Below are positions 1 to 9,275 of a stretch of DNA of 64,000 nucleotides, in pieces. The notes beneath the pieces are model-generated. The model ran no database searches, was not told the origin of the DNA, and was given only the letters and a program-made list of their open reading frames with translations. The translations under genes were made by a program, and so were the position numbers. How positions within the stretch are numbered: position 1 is the first letter of the stretch; each line of letters begins with the position of its first letter. This stretch comes from Kosakonia sacchari (GTDB taxonomy: Bacteria; Pseudomonadota; Gammaproteobacteria; Enterobacterales; Enterobacteriaceae): positions 355,914-419,913 of the forward strand of contig FOAY01000001.1 of NCBI GenBank assembly GCA_900109485.1, given 5' to 3'.

Positions 1-1
1 C

Positions 2-697
2 GGTTTCGATGTGCCGTGGGGCTCGGAAGTGATCCTTGAAGGGGTGATCGAAGGGCGTAAGCGCGAGATCGAAGGGCCGTTCGGTGAGTTCACCGGCCAC
101 TACTCCGGCGGGCGCAACATGACGGTGGTGCGCATCGATAAAGTCTCTTACCGCACGAAACCGATTTTTGAATCCCTCTACCTTGGCATGCCGTGGACGG
201 AAATCGATTATCTGATAGGGCCAGCAACCTGTGTGCCGCTGTATCAGCAGTTGAAAGCCGAGTTCCCGGAAGTGCAGGCGGTAAACGCCATGTATACCCA
301 CGGTCTGCTGGCGATTATCTCCACCAAAAAACGTTACGGCGGCTTTGCCCGCGCGGTGGGTTTGCGCGCCATGACCACGCCGCACGGACTCGGTTACGTG
401 AAGATGGTGATCATGGTCGATGAAGATGTCGATCCGTTTAACTTGCCGCAGGTGATGTGGGCGCTGTCATCGAAAGTCAACCCGGCAGGCGATCTGGTGC
501 AGTTGCCAAATATGTCGGTACTGGAACTCGATCCGGGTTCAAGCCCGGCCGGGATCACCGACAAACTGATTATCGACGCCACCACGCCGGTTGCGCCGGA
601 TAACCGTGGCCACTACAGCCAGCCGGTACGCGATTTGCCGGAAACCAAAGAATGGGCTGAAAAACTGACCGCCATGCTGGCGAGCCGCCAACAATAA
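2..697 (+). CDS. UbiD-family hydroxyarylic acid decarboxylase, subunit C (3' part)
   Basis: The start of this gene lies left of the window; the frame is open from base 2 and ends at a TAA at 697. The visible 231 residues match the C-terminal half of UbiD-type decarboxylases, which remove CO2 from 4-hydroxybenzoate, vanillate or similar acids using prenylated FMN made by a partner flavin prenyltransferase (subunit B). Recognisable stretches include YSGGRNMTVVRID and the GHYSQPVRDLPETKEW tail. A small subunit D gene follows after 10 bases, and mutS comes next on the other strand, the same arrangement as the decarboxylase operon of several enterobacteria. The exact substrate cannot be read from this fragment. 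Confidence 0.9.
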   Translation, partial: GFDVPWGSEVILEGVIEGRKREIEGPFGEFTGHYSGGRNMTVVRIDKVSYRTKPIFESLYLGMPWTEIDYLIGPATCVPLYQQLKAEFPEVQAVNAMYTHGLLAIISTKKRYGGFARAVGLRAMTTPHGLGYVKMVIMVDEDVDPFNLPQVMWALSSKVNPAGDLVQLPNMSVLELDPGSSPAGITDKLIIDATTPVAPDNRGHYSQPVRDLPETKEWAEKLTAMLASRQQ

Positions 698-707
698 GGA
701 GCGAAAA

Positions 708-944
708 ATGATCTGTCCACGTTGTGCCGATGCGCACATTGAAATCATGGCGACGTCGCCGGTAAAAGGGGTCTGGACGGTGTACCAGTGCCAGCACTGT
801 TTATACACCTGGCGTGATACCGAGCCGCTGCGCCGTACCAGCCGCGAGCACTATCCACAGGCGTTTCGTATAACGCAGAAAGATATGGATGATGCGCCGC
901 AGGTGCCGACGATTCCGCCGCTGCTGGCAGAAAATCAACGGTAA
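708..944 (+). CDS. Non-oxidative hydroxyarylic acid decarboxylase, small subunit D
   Basis: This 78-residue protein has two CxxC pairs, CPRC near residue 3 and CQHC near residue 28, typical of the small zinc-ribbon-like D subunit of the B/C/D decarboxylase systems. It follows the C subunit by 10 bases with a GGAG ribosome-binding site (AAGGAGCGAAAA), so the two are surely co-transcribed. The D subunit is needed for full activity in related systems, but its exact biochemical role is not well defined. Length and position agree with the family. It is the last gene of its operon; a hairpin follows. Confidence 0.88.
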   Translation: MICPRCADAHIEIMATSPVKGVWTVYQCQHCLYTWRDTEPLRRTSREHYPQAFRITQKDMDDAPQVPTIPPLLAENQR

Positions 945-955
945 CTGCATGTAAC

Positions 956-981
956 CCGGCCTGCACAGAATGACAGGCCGG
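956..981 (+). terminator. Hairpin after the decarboxylase operon
   Basis: A perfect 8-bp inverted repeat, CCGGCCTG (956-963) and CAGGCCGG (974-981), lies 12 bases after the subunit D stop codon. The base run that follows (ATTTGATC) is only weakly T-rich, so termination may be incomplete. Confidence 0.55.
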
Positions 982-1006
982 ATTTGATCACAGCGCGGAA
1001 AACGTC

Positions 1007-1165
1007 CAGGCTGGATAAGCGCCATCCGGCAATTGCAGCATGCCTGGGGTTGTTGCCGCGTGTCCGGAGTTGTTGCCGGGTGGCGGCTTCGCCTTACCCG
1101 GCCTACGTTTCGCGAGGTCGATTACGATCTGTAGGCCGGATAAGCGTCAGCGCCATCCGGCAATC
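1007..1165. repeat. REP/BIME cluster between two convergent genes
   Basis: Three REP-like units occur here: GGATAAGCGCCATCCGGCA near 1011-1031, a GCCGGG...CCCGGC hairpin near 1075-1103, and GTAGGCCGGATAAGCG with GCGCCATCCGGCA at 1131-1162. They match the enterobacterial REP (palindromic unit) core in alternating orientation and lie in the convergent gap between the decarboxylase operon and mutS, the usual setting for BIMEs. Confidence 0.85.
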
Positions 1166-1171
1166 AGCGCC

Positions 1172-3733
1172 TTACACCAGGCTCTTCAGGCGGTAAATCC
1201 ATTCCAGCGCCTGACGCGGCGTTAAGCTGTCCGGATCGAGGTTTTCCAGTGCTTCCATCGCCGGGTTGGTCTCTTCTGCCGGAGCCAGCAGCGACATCTG
1301 CGTGCCGTCTATTTGCGTGGCCGCCGCATTCGGCGACAGGCTTTCCAGCTCGCGCAATTTGCCGCGCGCGCGTTTAATCACCTCTTTCGGCACGCCCGCC
1401 AGCGCCGCGACCGCCAGGCCGTAACTCTTACTGGCCGCGCCGTCCTGCACGCTGTGCATAAAGGCGATGGTATCGCCATGTTCCAGCGCGTCGAGATGCA
1501 CGTTGGCCACGCCTTCCATTTTTTCCGGCAGTTGCGTCAGCTCAAAGTAGTGCGTCGCGAACAGCGTCAATGCCTTGATTTTATTTGCCAGACTCTCCGC
1601 ACACGCCCATGCCAGCGACAGACCATCATAGGTCGATGTCCCGCGACCAATTTCATCCATCAGCACCAGGCTGTTTTCCGTGGCGTTATGCAGGATGTTG
1701 GCGGTTTCGGTCATCTCTACCATAAAGGTCGAACGTCCGCTGGCCAGATCGTCTGCCGCGCCGACGCGGGTAAAGATGCGGTCGATTGGGCCGATCTCGA
1801 CTTTTTGCGCGGGCACATAGCTGCCGATATAGGCCAGCAGCGCAATCAGCGCAGTCTGGCGCATATAGGTACTTTTACCGCCCATGTTCGGCCCGGTAAT
1901 GATTAACATCCGGCGCTGCGGCGATAAATTCAGCGGGTTAGCAATAAACGGCTCTTTCAGCACCTGCTCGACTACCGGATGGCGCCCTTCGGTAATGCGG
2001 ATGCCTGGCTTGTCCATAAAGGTTGGGCAGCTGTAATTCAGGGTATAAGCGCGCTCGGCCAGGTTCACCAGCACATCCAGTTCCGCCAGCGCAGAGGCGC
2101 TCTGTTGCAGGTCGGCCAGATGCGGCATCAGCAGATCGAACAGCTCGTCATAAAGCTGTTTTTCCAGCGCCAGCGCTTTGCCTTTCGAGGTCAGAACTTT
2201 GTCTTCGTACTCTTTCAGTTCCGGAATAATGTAGCGTTCGGCATTTTTCAGCGTCTGGCGACGCACGTAATGGATCGGTGCCAGATGGCTTTGCCCGCGG
2301 CTAATCTGGATGTAGTAACCGTGTACCGCGTTATAACCCACTTTCAGCGTATCCAGCCCGAGGCGTTCGCGCTCGCGGAGCTCCAGCCGGTCAAGATAGT
2401 CGGTCGCGCCATCCGCCAGAGCGCGCCATTCGTCCAGCTCGGCGTTATAACCCGGCGCAATCACGCCGCCATCGCGCACCAGCACCGGCGGCGCATCGAT
2501 AATTGCGCGTTCCAGCAGCTCGCGCAGTTCGTTGAACTCACCCATCTTTTCGCGCAGTGCCTGCACCGGCGCGCTTTTCACTTCCGCCAGTTGCGCGCGC
2601 AGTTCCGGCAGTTGCTGGAAAGCGTGACGCATACGCGCCAGGTCGCGCGGACGCGCAGTGCGCAGCGCCAGACGTGCCAGAATACGCTCCAGATCGCCCA
2701 CCTGACGCAGCACCGGTTGCAGTTCGCCGCAGTGATCCTGTAGTGCGCCGATGGTTTGCTGACGTTCCGTCAGCACTTTTGTATCGCGGACTGGCATATG
2801 CAGCCAGCGTTTCAGCATGCGGCTGCCCATTGGCGTTACGGTGCAATCAAGTACCGAGGCCAGTGTATTTTCCACACCGCCCGCCAGGTTCTGCGTGATC
2901 TCCAGATTACGGCGCGTCGCGGCGTCCATAATGATGGTGTCCTGCTGGCGCTCCATGGTGATGGAGCGAATATGCGGCAGGGCAGTACGCTGCGTATCTT
3001 TGACATACTGCAACAGGCAACCGGCTGCGCACAGGCCGCGCGGCGCGTTTTCCACCCCAAAACCGACCAGATCGCGGGTGCCAAATTGCAGGTTCAGTTG
3101 CTGGCGGGCGGTATCAATTTCGAATTCCCACAGCGGACGGCGGCGCAGGCCGCGGCGGCCTTCAATCAGCGCCGTTTCGGCAAAGTCTTCGGCATAGAGC
3201 AACTCGGCGGGATTGGTGCGCTGCAACTCGGCGGCCATGGTGTCGCGATCGGCCGGTTCGCTGACGCGAAAACGCCCGGAGCTGATATCCAGCGTGGCAT
3301 AGCCAAAACCTTTGCTGTCCTGCCAGATGGCGGCCAGCAGATTGTCCTGACGCTCCTGCAACAGCGCTTCATCGCTGATGGTGCCAGGCGTAACGATGCG
3401 CACCACTTTGCGCTCAACCGGACCTTTGCTGGTTGCCGGATCGCCGATTTGCTCGCAAATCGCCACGGATTCGCCAAGACTCACCAGCTTCGCCAGATAG
3501 TTTTCCACCGCATGATGCGGAACACCGGCCATCGGGATCGGCTCGCCAGCAGATGCGCCGCGTTTGGTCAGCGAAATATCCATAAGCTGCGAAGCGCGTT
3601 TCGCATCGTCATAAAACAGTTCGTAAAAGTCGCCCATCCGGTAGAACAGCAGAATGTCCGGATGCTGTGCTTTCAGCTTCAGGTACTGCTGCATCATTGG
3701 CGTATGCGCGTCGAAATTCTCTAGTGTACTCAT
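1172..3733 (-). CDS. mutS: DNA mismatch repair ATPase MutS
   Basis: MutS recognises base mismatches and small loops and starts methyl-directed repair with MutL and MutH. The 853 residues equal the E. coli length. The N-terminal mismatch-reading motif (GDFYELF, with the Phe-X-Glu wedge) is near residue 36. The ATPase Walker A (GPNMGGKST) is near residue 614, the Walker B ([12 protein letters not shown]) near 693, and the C-terminal tetramer region ends in [14 protein letters not shown]. The start [12 protein letters not shown] aligns with the E. coli start. The protein looks intact with no missing key residue. It converges on the decarboxylase operon and marks the core chromosomal edge of the accessory region that begins at about 3.74 kb. 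Confidence 0.99.
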   Translation of the reverse strand: MSTLENFDAHTPMMQQYLKLKAQHPDILLFYRMGDFYELFYDDAKRASQLMDISLTKRGASAGEPIPMAGVPHHAVENYLAKLVSLGESVAICEQIGDPATSKGPVERKVVRIVTPGTISDEALLQERQDNLLAAIWQDSKGFGYATLDISSGRFRVSEPADRDTMAAELQRTNPAELLYAEDFAETALIEGRRGLRRRPLWEFEIDTARQQLNLQFGTRDLVGFGVENAPRGLCAAGCLLQYVKDTQRTALPHIRSITMERQQDTIIMDAATRRNLEITQNLAGGVENTLASVLDCTVTPMGSRMLKRWLHMPVRDTKVLTERQQTIGALQDHCGELQPVLRQVGDLERILARLALRTARPRDLARMRHAFQQLPELRAQLAEVKSAPVQALREKMGEFNELRELLERAIIDAPPVLVRDGGVIAPGYNAELDEWRALADGATDYLDRLELRERERLGLDTLKVGYNAVHGYYIQISRGQSHLAPIHYVRRQTLKNAERYIIPELKEYEDKVLTSKGKALALEKQLYDELFDLLMPHLADLQQSASALAELDVLVNLAERAYTLNYSCPTFMDKPGIRITEGRHPVVEQVLKEPFIANPLNLSPQRRMLIITGPNMGGKSTYMRQTALIALLAYIGSYVPAQKVEIGPIDRIFTRVGAADDLASGRSTFMVEMTETANILHNATENSLVLMDEIGRGTSTYDGLSLAWACAESLANKIKALTLFATHYFELTQLPEKMEGVANVHLDALEHGDTIAFMHSVQDGAASKSYGLAVAALAGVPKEVIKRARGKLRELESLSPNAAATQIDGTQMSLLAPAEETNPAMEALENLDPDSLTPRQALEWIYRLKSLV

Positions 3734-3871
3734 CAGTTTATGATGTCCATGTGCTTAAATTTTAACGAGCCGGCGATTTTTATCATTCTTGTTGCGTATC
3801 GCCTTGCCTCATTTACAAGCATTCTGAAGGTTTTCCCAGGAATGCGGAGTAAGCATGATAACGGAGTCTTT

Positions 3872-4027
3872 ATGGCAGGAAAACAACAGGCAAAGCCACT
3901 GACGTTTAAAGCGGTAGAAAAGGCTATGTTACAGTGGTGCCGTGGTTCTCTTTATACGCGGTTCAGAATGACGCTGGCGAAATACAGGCCGGGCAGCACT
4001 GATAATGACGTTCTCTGCGCACAGTGA
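3872..4027 (+). CDS. Possible small protein of unknown function
   Basis: A 51-codon frame starts at an ATG preceded by GGAG at a good distance (GGAGTCTTTATG). The predicted product is basic (MAGKQQAKPLTFKAVEKAML...). It overlaps the start of the large regulator at 4005 by 23 bases in another frame, which could mean translational coupling. I recognise no domain and there is no independent support, so it may be a chance frame. The frame could be extended upstream to 3740, but no better start is visible. Confidence 0.22.
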   Translation: MAGKQQAKPLTFKAVEKAMLQWCRGSLYTRFRMTLAKYRPGSTDNDVLCAQ

Positions 4028-6809
4028 ATGTGTGATGGTCAAAACAGAAGATCTCAACACCATGATAACAACCGATGAGATGCACTTTGCCGAATGGCAA
4101 ATCTGGCCCCAGCTCAGGATTTTGTTACACCGGGGTAAGCCTGTCAGAATTTCTGCCAGAGCGTTTGATGTTCTGGTTGTGCTGTTGCGGGCTGGAGGTA
4201 AAGCGGTAAGTAAAGAGGCTTTACTTGTTCAGGTGTGGGGAAATGAAATTGTCGAAGAAAATAATCTTCAGGCGCAAATCTCCTCTATACGTCGCATTCT
4301 GGGTCACGATCGGCATCTACTTGTCACTGAATTCGGTTGTGGTTACCGCTTTAATATCAATAGTTTATCGCTTAAAATACCCCCGAAACCAGAGCTGCCA
4401 GAGCCTGTTGTTACCCCTTTTTTGACATCGATTTTAGGGCGTGACCAGGCCGTGCAGGACGTCTGTACATTATTAAATCACCACCCTCTGGTCACGATTA
4501 CCGGTTCCGGGGGCGTGGGGAAAACGCGTCTGGCGTGGGAAGTTGTCAATCTTGTGCGCACGCAATTTCCGGAGGGAACAGGCGTGGTTGAACTGGCGCA
4601 TATCACCGAAGCCTCCAGCTTGTTATCTCTATTTTCTCAGGCGCTACATCTTCCATTAGCCAGCGTGCATCATGATGCCGATTTACGGCAACAGCTTGCG
4701 CGACGCCGCTGTTTATTGCTGATTGATAACTGCGAACATTTAATTAATGAACTGGAGCCCGTGATAACCTCGTTGTTGCATGCGGCTCCCCAGAGCAGGC
4801 TGTTATTGACCAGCCAGGTGGCATTACAGATTGCTGGCGAGCAACAATATTTATTACCGCCATTACAAATACCTGAACGGACAGACAGCGATAATCACAC
4901 GCTACTCTCTTTTGCCAGCGTCCGTCTCTTTATCGAGCGCGTACAGGCCAACCGACATGATTTTCATCCCTCAGACCGTGAATTGTCGCTGATTGGCAAA
5001 TTATGCCGTCATCTTGATGGCTTGCCGTTGGCCATTGAACTTGCCGCCTCCCGTTTGCCCGTGATGAGCGTCAGCGAGATATATAGCCGACTGGAGGACC
5101 GTTTCCAGCTATTGAGCAATACGCACAGCTCACTGGTTCCCAGACACCAGAAAATAGTGACGACGCTGGAATGGACTTATCAGTTACTCAACGCACGCGA
5201 ACAGCGGTTATTCAGATCGCTGGGCATCTTCACCGACACGTTCAGTATGCAATCCGTCACTGATTTTCTGGTGACAAAGGACAAGCATCACTGGCAGGTG
5301 ATTGACGATGTGCAGCGGTTGCTCTCCCTCTCGCTGATTCAGGTCAGTAGCCAGGTGCCTGTAACCCGTTTTCGTCTGCTGGAAACCATGCGCCATTTCG
5401 CCTGCAATAAACTCCGGCAACAGGATGAATATGAAGAGCTTTCGCTCCGTTTTGCCGATTATTATAAAACCCTGGTGGAGCAGGCCCAGGCTGACTGGCT
5501 GGTGCTGCCAACGGAACAGTGGCGGGAGTGTTATCGTCACATCCTTAATGATTTGCGCAGTGTTTTACAGCAAACCTTCACTGAGGGGCGCGATTCCTCT
5601 ACAGGGCTGGCAGTCTTACAGGCGATGACGCCTTTCTGGATTGAATATTCTCTCTATGATGAATGCCAGCGTCATATCTCTCCTCTGTTATATGAAAATA
5701 GCTCGCGGGTTGTTTTAACGTTACGCCAGAGAATGCATCTCTGCGCCGCAGCGGGTAAGGCATCAACCTGGGCAAAAGGCCCGACATCTGAAACCCATTC
5801 AGCCTGGCAAACCGCACTGACGCTGGCAGAAAAGCTCGACGACAAAGAGATACGTTTGCAGGCGCATTACGGGTTATGGCTGTATTGCTTGCGCACGGGC
5901 GAGTTGAATACCTCTCTTCAGCATGCGCAATCACTGTATGATCTCGCACGCGAAATCAAAGACGCTGAGGCGCAGGCGACCGGGCTACGTCTTCTCGGCG
6001 TTTCACTGCATTTTTTAGGGCTGCATGCCGTCGGTCGCAATTACCTGCTGCAATCGCTGGCCTGGTACGAGCAGGAGAGCGTAAGCCACTCTTTTCGTTT
6101 CGGTCTTGATCAAGAGAGCGCCGGTATGGCTTTTCTGTCTCGTTTGCTCTGGGTTCAGGGTGAGTATCGGGCCGCAAAACAGATGGCATGGCGCGGTGTG
6201 AAAAAAGCCGCTCGTTTACAGCATGCCTGCTCGCTTTGCTGCGCGCTGGCTGAAGGTGCCTGTATGACAGCCGCACTGGATCGCAATCCGCGCTGGGTTG
6301 TGAAGGCCGCAAACTGGCTTATTGCTCTGGCAGAAAAGCATGATTTGTATTTCTGGAAGACCTATGGCGAGCTGTTTCTTGTCTGGGCAAAACGGTTTAG
6401 CCATACCGATGTGAGCCAAAGCACACTGTTTAGTTCGTTGCGTGCGATGGGATTAGACTGGCAATACTCCCCGTTGTTGTCGGAAATTGATACCGGGATA
6501 TCGCAGCAAACCGCCAGTCTGGATCATGAAAACTGGTGCGCGCCTGAGCTGATGCGTCTTTCCGCCACGCAGTTACCCCTGCAGGAGCAACGCCTGTTGT
6601 TAGAGCAGGCACTGGACAAGGCGCGTCAGCAACAGGCACACGGTTGGGCCCTGCGTATTGCTTATTCACTGGCAACGTTGCAGGCGGAGGCCGGGGAAGG
6701 ATTGGCGGCTAAACGGTTAATAGAAAACGTTTTACATGATGTCGATGGTTCAGAGAGCGCGACGGATGTCAGACATGCTCTGGCGCTATGTGCCCGACTG
6801 GCGACCTGA
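4005..6809 (+). CDS. Winged-helix STAND-ATPase transcriptional regulator
   Basis: This 934-residue protein begins with an OmpR/PhoB-type winged helix (about residues 25-118, with SARAFDVLVVLL and the end motif GCGYRFN). A signalling NTPase module follows, with Walker A GSGGVGKT near 167-174, Walker B CLLLIDN near 236-242 and a GLPLAIELA motif near 339. The remaining 500 residues are helical and TPR-like. Such proteins act as ATP-gated activators, the tail sensing a ligand or partner; that role is inference here. ATGs at 4035 and 4062 are alternative starts and none has a strong ribosome-binding site. An SDR gene lies downstream on the same strand and is the natural target. No response-regulator receiver domain is present. 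Confidence 0.85.
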   Translation: MTFSAHSECVMVKTEDLNTMITTDEMHFAEWQIWPQLRILLHRGKPVRISARAFDVLVVLLRAGGKAVSKEALLVQVWGNEIVEENNLQAQISSIRRILGHDRHLLVTEFGCGYRFNINSLSLKIPPKPELPEPVVTPFLTSILGRDQAVQDVCTLLNHHPLVTITGSGGVGKTRLAWEVVNLVRTQFPEGTGVVELAHITEASSLLSLFSQALHLPLASVHHDADLRQQLARRRCLLLIDNCEHLINELEPVITSLLHAAPQSRLLLTSQVALQIAGEQQYLLPPLQIPERTDSDNHTLLSFASVRLFIERVQANRHDFHPSDRELSLIGKLCRHLDGLPLAIELAASRLPVMSVSEIYSRLEDRFQLLSNTHSSLVPRHQKIVTTLEWTYQLLNAREQRLFRSLGIFTDTFSMQSVTDFLVTKDKHHWQVIDDVQRLLSLSLIQVSSQVPVTRFRLLETMRHFACNKLRQQDEYEELSLRFADYYKTLVEQAQADWLVLPTEQWRECYRHILNDLRSVLQQTFTEGRDSSTGLAVLQAMTPFWIEYSLYDECQRHISPLLYENSSRVVLTLRQRMHLCAAAGKASTWAKGPTSETHSAWQTALTLAEKLDDKEIRLQAHYGLWLYCLRTGELNTSLQHAQSLYDLAREIKDAEAQATGLRLLGVSLHFLGLHAVGRNYLLQSLAWYEQESVSHSFRFGLDQESAGMAFLSRLLWVQGEYRAAKQMAWRGVKKAARLQHACSLCCALAEGACMTAALDRNPRWVVKAANWLIALAEKHDLYFWKTYGELFLVWAKRFSHTDVSQSTLFSSLRAMGLDWQYSPLLSEIDTGISQQTASLDHENWCAPELMRLSATQLPLQEQRLLLEQALDKARQQQAHGWALRIAYSLATLQAEAGEGLAAKRLIENVLHDVDGSESATDVRHALALCARLAT

Positions 6810-6952
6810 AGATTGACGTCTCACGGCTGTTAATAATCCCATCATCACCAGCCCAGCTCGTGGTTGTCCGTACGCACTGGTCACTCCTCGCTCTAAACTC
6901 ACTCTTTTTTGCAGAATAAGCAGAGGTGGCTCTCAACGCTTTGGCCGTTTTC

Positions 6953-6966
6953 TTCAGACGTCTGAA
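6953..6966. promoter_or_regulatory. 14-bp perfect palindrome upstream of the SDR gene
   Basis: TTCAGACGTCTGAA is a perfect palindrome 84 bases before the SDR start codon, in the 241-base gap after the STAND regulator. It is a plausible operator for that regulator or another dimeric protein. Binding is inferred only from symmetry and position. Confidence 0.4.
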
Positions 6967-7050
6967 TTCCGTCGCACAAGCTTCTGAAAATTAAGATCGG
7001 TTACTAATCCTTCTTATGTTGTTAACAGTGCTTAATTTGAGGAGCAACCC

Positions 7051-7857
7051 ATGGATTTAAAACTGACAGGAAAAGTGGCTCTGGTAACCGGAGCGCGAAC
7101 CGGGATTGGTTTCAGTATTTGTGAAGAACTGGCCGCCAATGGTGTGCATTTAGTGATGGTTTCCAGACGAGAACCTGAGCTGATCCTGGCGGCGAAAAAA
7201 ATCACCGATAAATATGGTGTTTCGGCGCTGCCTGTCGCCGGGGATGTGACGGATCCCAACCTACCTTCGCGGGTGGTTGAACACGCAGAAAAGGTTTTTC
7301 AGCGCATTGATTTGCTGGTGAATAATGCCGGAAGAGCCCATGCGGGCACGCTGTTAACCACGTCGGAAGAGGAGTGGCAATTAATGACGGAGACCAAATT
7401 CTCCGCCATGCGACGCTTTTGCAAGGCGGTGATACCCGCAATGCAGAGACGACGCTGGGGGCGTATTGTCAATATTTCCTCTATTGGCGGCATCTATCCC
7501 AACCCGCAACTTACCGTCTCACATGCGCTGAGCGCCGCTATCAACAACCTGACCCGTAGTGTAGCGCTGAGTGTGGCCGCAGATGGCATTCTGGTGAATG
7601 CTATTGGTGTTGGTGCTGTCGCGACGGATAACTGGGCGCAGAATATGCTACCCAATGTCCGCAATCGCCGTCCTGAACTGGCTGACAAAACGGACGACGA
7701 GGTTATGGCATTACTGGGTAAAGAGAAGACCCCGGTAGGCCGCTTTGGGCTTCCTGAAGACATTGCATCGATTACTGCTTTTCTGCTTTCTGACAGAAAT
7801 CAGTTTGTTACCGGGCAGACAATTGAAGCTTCAGGCGGCGCAGACCGGTTTATGTGA
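7051..7857 (+). CDS. SDR-family protein lacking the usual Tyr/Lys catalytic pair
   Basis: The 268-residue protein has a classical Rossmann start, TGARTGIG at residues 13-20 for the dinucleotide, NNAG near residue 91, the active-site Ser strand NISSIGG near 140, and the C-terminal VTGQTIEASGGADRFM seen in FabG-like SDRs. Where these enzymes carry YxxxK, this one reads S157-H-A-L-S161, so both catalytic Tyr and Lys appear absent. It may be a non-canonical reductase, a ligand-binding protein, or use other residues; similar Tyr-less SDR groups exist. The start is fixed by a GAGGAG site 7 bases before the ATG. It stands alone after the STAND regulator. Confidence 0.85.
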   Translation: MDLKLTGKVALVTGARTGIGFSICEELAANGVHLVMVSRREPELILAAKKITDKYGVSALPVAGDVTDPNLPSRVVEHAEKVFQRIDLLVNNAGRAHAGTLLTTSEEEWQLMTETKFSAMRRFCKAVIPAMQRRRWGRIVNISSIGGIYPNPQLTVSHALSAAINNLTRSVALSVAADGILVNAIGVGAVATDNWAQNMLPNVRNRRPELADKTDDEVMALLGKEKTPVGRFGLPEDIASITAFLLSDRNQFVTGQTIEASGGADRFM

Positions 7858-8145
7858 TTTTTCACACCCACTCAAAAAGTGAGAGCGGGAATCATGTCTG
7901 CTTGCACGACCAAAAACGCGTCGTATTTAGTAGCCTGAATCTGCGCAGGAAACGCCTGCGCAACATCGTTGTTCAGCGTTTCATTGGCCGTCTTTCCCTG
8001 TGACGTTCGGCCATGTAACGCCCCGGAGACGCTTTATTACGTCATCGCGAATGATGATTGTCTCATTTGAGCGAGGAGCAGCCGCGCACATACCAGCCCG
8101 AAGAAAAATGAAGCAGCCCAACAGCGTCAGGACATGAAACAGAAA

Positions 8146-8173
8146 TACAGTTTAACTTTACAGTTTAGCTGTA
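8146..8173. promoter_or_regulatory. Probable operator/promoter of the marR gene
   Basis: The 9-mer TACAGTTTA is repeated at 8146-8154 and 8159-8167, 13 bases apart, and the second copy is part of an inverted repeat TACAG-TTTAG-CTGTA (8159-8173). It lies 18 bases before the MarR start and overlaps a TATATTTAA stretch that could be the -10 box. This fits autorepression by the MarR protein (inference). The rest of the 334-base gap (7858-8145) shows no gene. Confidence 0.5.
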
Positions 8174-8191
8174 TATATTTAAGATGATTTC

Positions 8192-8644
8192 ATGACTATG
8201 AAAAAACACACCGACAGTGATGCTGTCAATTCAGCCATTGCCGCTGAGCTGCGGCAGCTTTTCAGCATGCTAAAGCGACGCTTGCGTGAAGAAGGGCATA
8301 CCAGTGATCTGAGCCCCGGTCAGTCGTCGGCCCTGCTGAGGCTGGAAAAAGAAGGTCCAATGACGATCTCTTCTCTGGCACGGGCGGAGGGCGTTCGTCA
8401 TCAGTCGATGAGAACGCTTGTTGCAGCCTTGCAGTCAAAGGGGCTTGTCAGAGGAACGGCGGATCCAGAGGATGGCCGGCAGATCATTATTTCGTTAACG
8501 GATAAATGCCTCTCCATCCTTCAGGAAGGACGATCTGCACGCCAGGACTGGCTAAGCCGCGCAGTTGCACAACATCTGACGGAAGAAGAGCAGCGGCAGG
8601 TTCTGGCTGCTATCGGCTTGTTGCAACGGCTTGTGGAGAAATAA
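8192..8644 (+). CDS. MarR-family transcriptional regulator
   Basis: The 150-residue protein has the MarR winged-helix arrangement: an N-terminal dimer helix, then PMTISSLARAEGVRHQSMRTLVAALQSKGLV as the DNA-recognition helices, and the wing GTADPEDGRQIIISLT. MarR proteins usually repress neighbouring detoxification or efflux genes and release DNA on binding small phenolic ligands. Here three genes follow on the same strand, an isochorismatase-like protein, a small membrane protein and an MFS carrier, which matches that picture. The start could be the ATG at 8192 or the one at 8198; neither has a strong ribosome-binding site. Confidence 0.92.
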   Translation: MTMKKHTDSDAVNSAIAAELRQLFSMLKRRLREEGHTSDLSPGQSSALLRLEKEGPMTISSLARAEGVRHQSMRTLVAALQSKGLVRGTADPEDGRQIIISLTDKCLSILQEGRSARQDWLSRAVAQHLTEEEQRQVLAAIGLLQRLVEK

Positions 8645-8678
8645 CGTTTTTTAATATTACGAATTTTCCGGAGCAGAT

Positions 8679-9248
8679 ATGGCCCTGACTGAACTCGATC
8701 CCATCCCGGCATTAATTGTTATTGATTTGCAGAAAGGCATTATTGGCACGCCTTACAACGCGTCAATTTCCGCCGTTGTTGAGCACAGCGCAGCCCTGAT
8801 AAAGGCATTTCGTCAGCGTCATTTACCTGTTGTGCTGGTCAATGTTGCAGGTATACCGCCGGGAAGACGGGACGATCGCCGCAGTCTGCCCGATACGTTG
8901 CCGGAGGGCTTCACCGACTTCATTGAAGAGATTGCCCCACAACCTTCAGATATTATCGTGACCAAATACAGCTGGGGAGCCTTCTCCACAACCGCGCTGG
9001 AATCCCATCTGAAATCTCTCGGCGTAACCCAGGTCATCATCACCGGTGTATCAACCGGTACCGGGGTGGAAGCCACAGCACGGCAGGCCTGGGATTGCGG
9101 TTTCAATGTGCTGTTGCCCGTTGATGCTATGGCCGACAGCCGACCGGAAGCGCATAACTGGAGTGTAGAGAATATTTTTCCCCGGCTTGGCGAAACAGCA
9201 CTGACAGCCGATATCCTCAGCGCGCTGGAAAACAGGACGAATCAATGA
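8679..9248 (+). CDS. Isochorismatase-family protein, nucleophile Cys replaced by Gly
   Basis: The 189-residue protein has the isochorismatase/cysteine-hydrolase fold: Asp16 in LIVIDLQKG and Lys96 in VTKYSWGAF sit where two of the three catalytic residues belong. The third, the cysteine in the usual T-x-x-C-V-E motif, is Gly129 in STGTGVEATARQAW. Isochorismatase itself also lacks a cysteine, and the E. coli paralogue YecD reads similarly, so hydrolysis of a vinyl ether or another reaction is possible; amidase chemistry through a thiol is not. The start has a GGAG site. The stop overlaps an ATG (ATGA at 9245-9248), implying coupling to the next gene. Confidence 0.88.
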   Translation: MALTELDPIPALIVIDLQKGIIGTPYNASISAVVEHSAALIKAFRQRHLPVVLVNVAGIPPGRRDDRRSLPDTLPEGFTDFIEEIAPQPSDIIVTKYSWGAFSTTALESHLKSLGVTQVIITGVSTGTGVEATARQAWDCGFNVLLPVDAMADSRPEAHNWSVENIFPRLGETALTADILSALENRTNQ

Positions 9249-9275
9249 ACCTGTTACATTATCTGTCTCTGCTGG

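Noticed and set aside
1979-3724. Two long plus-strand frames (254 and 322 codons) opposite mutS
   Set aside because: They are GC-driven shadows of a conserved gene; the products are rich in His, Gln, Arg and Ala and resemble nothing known.
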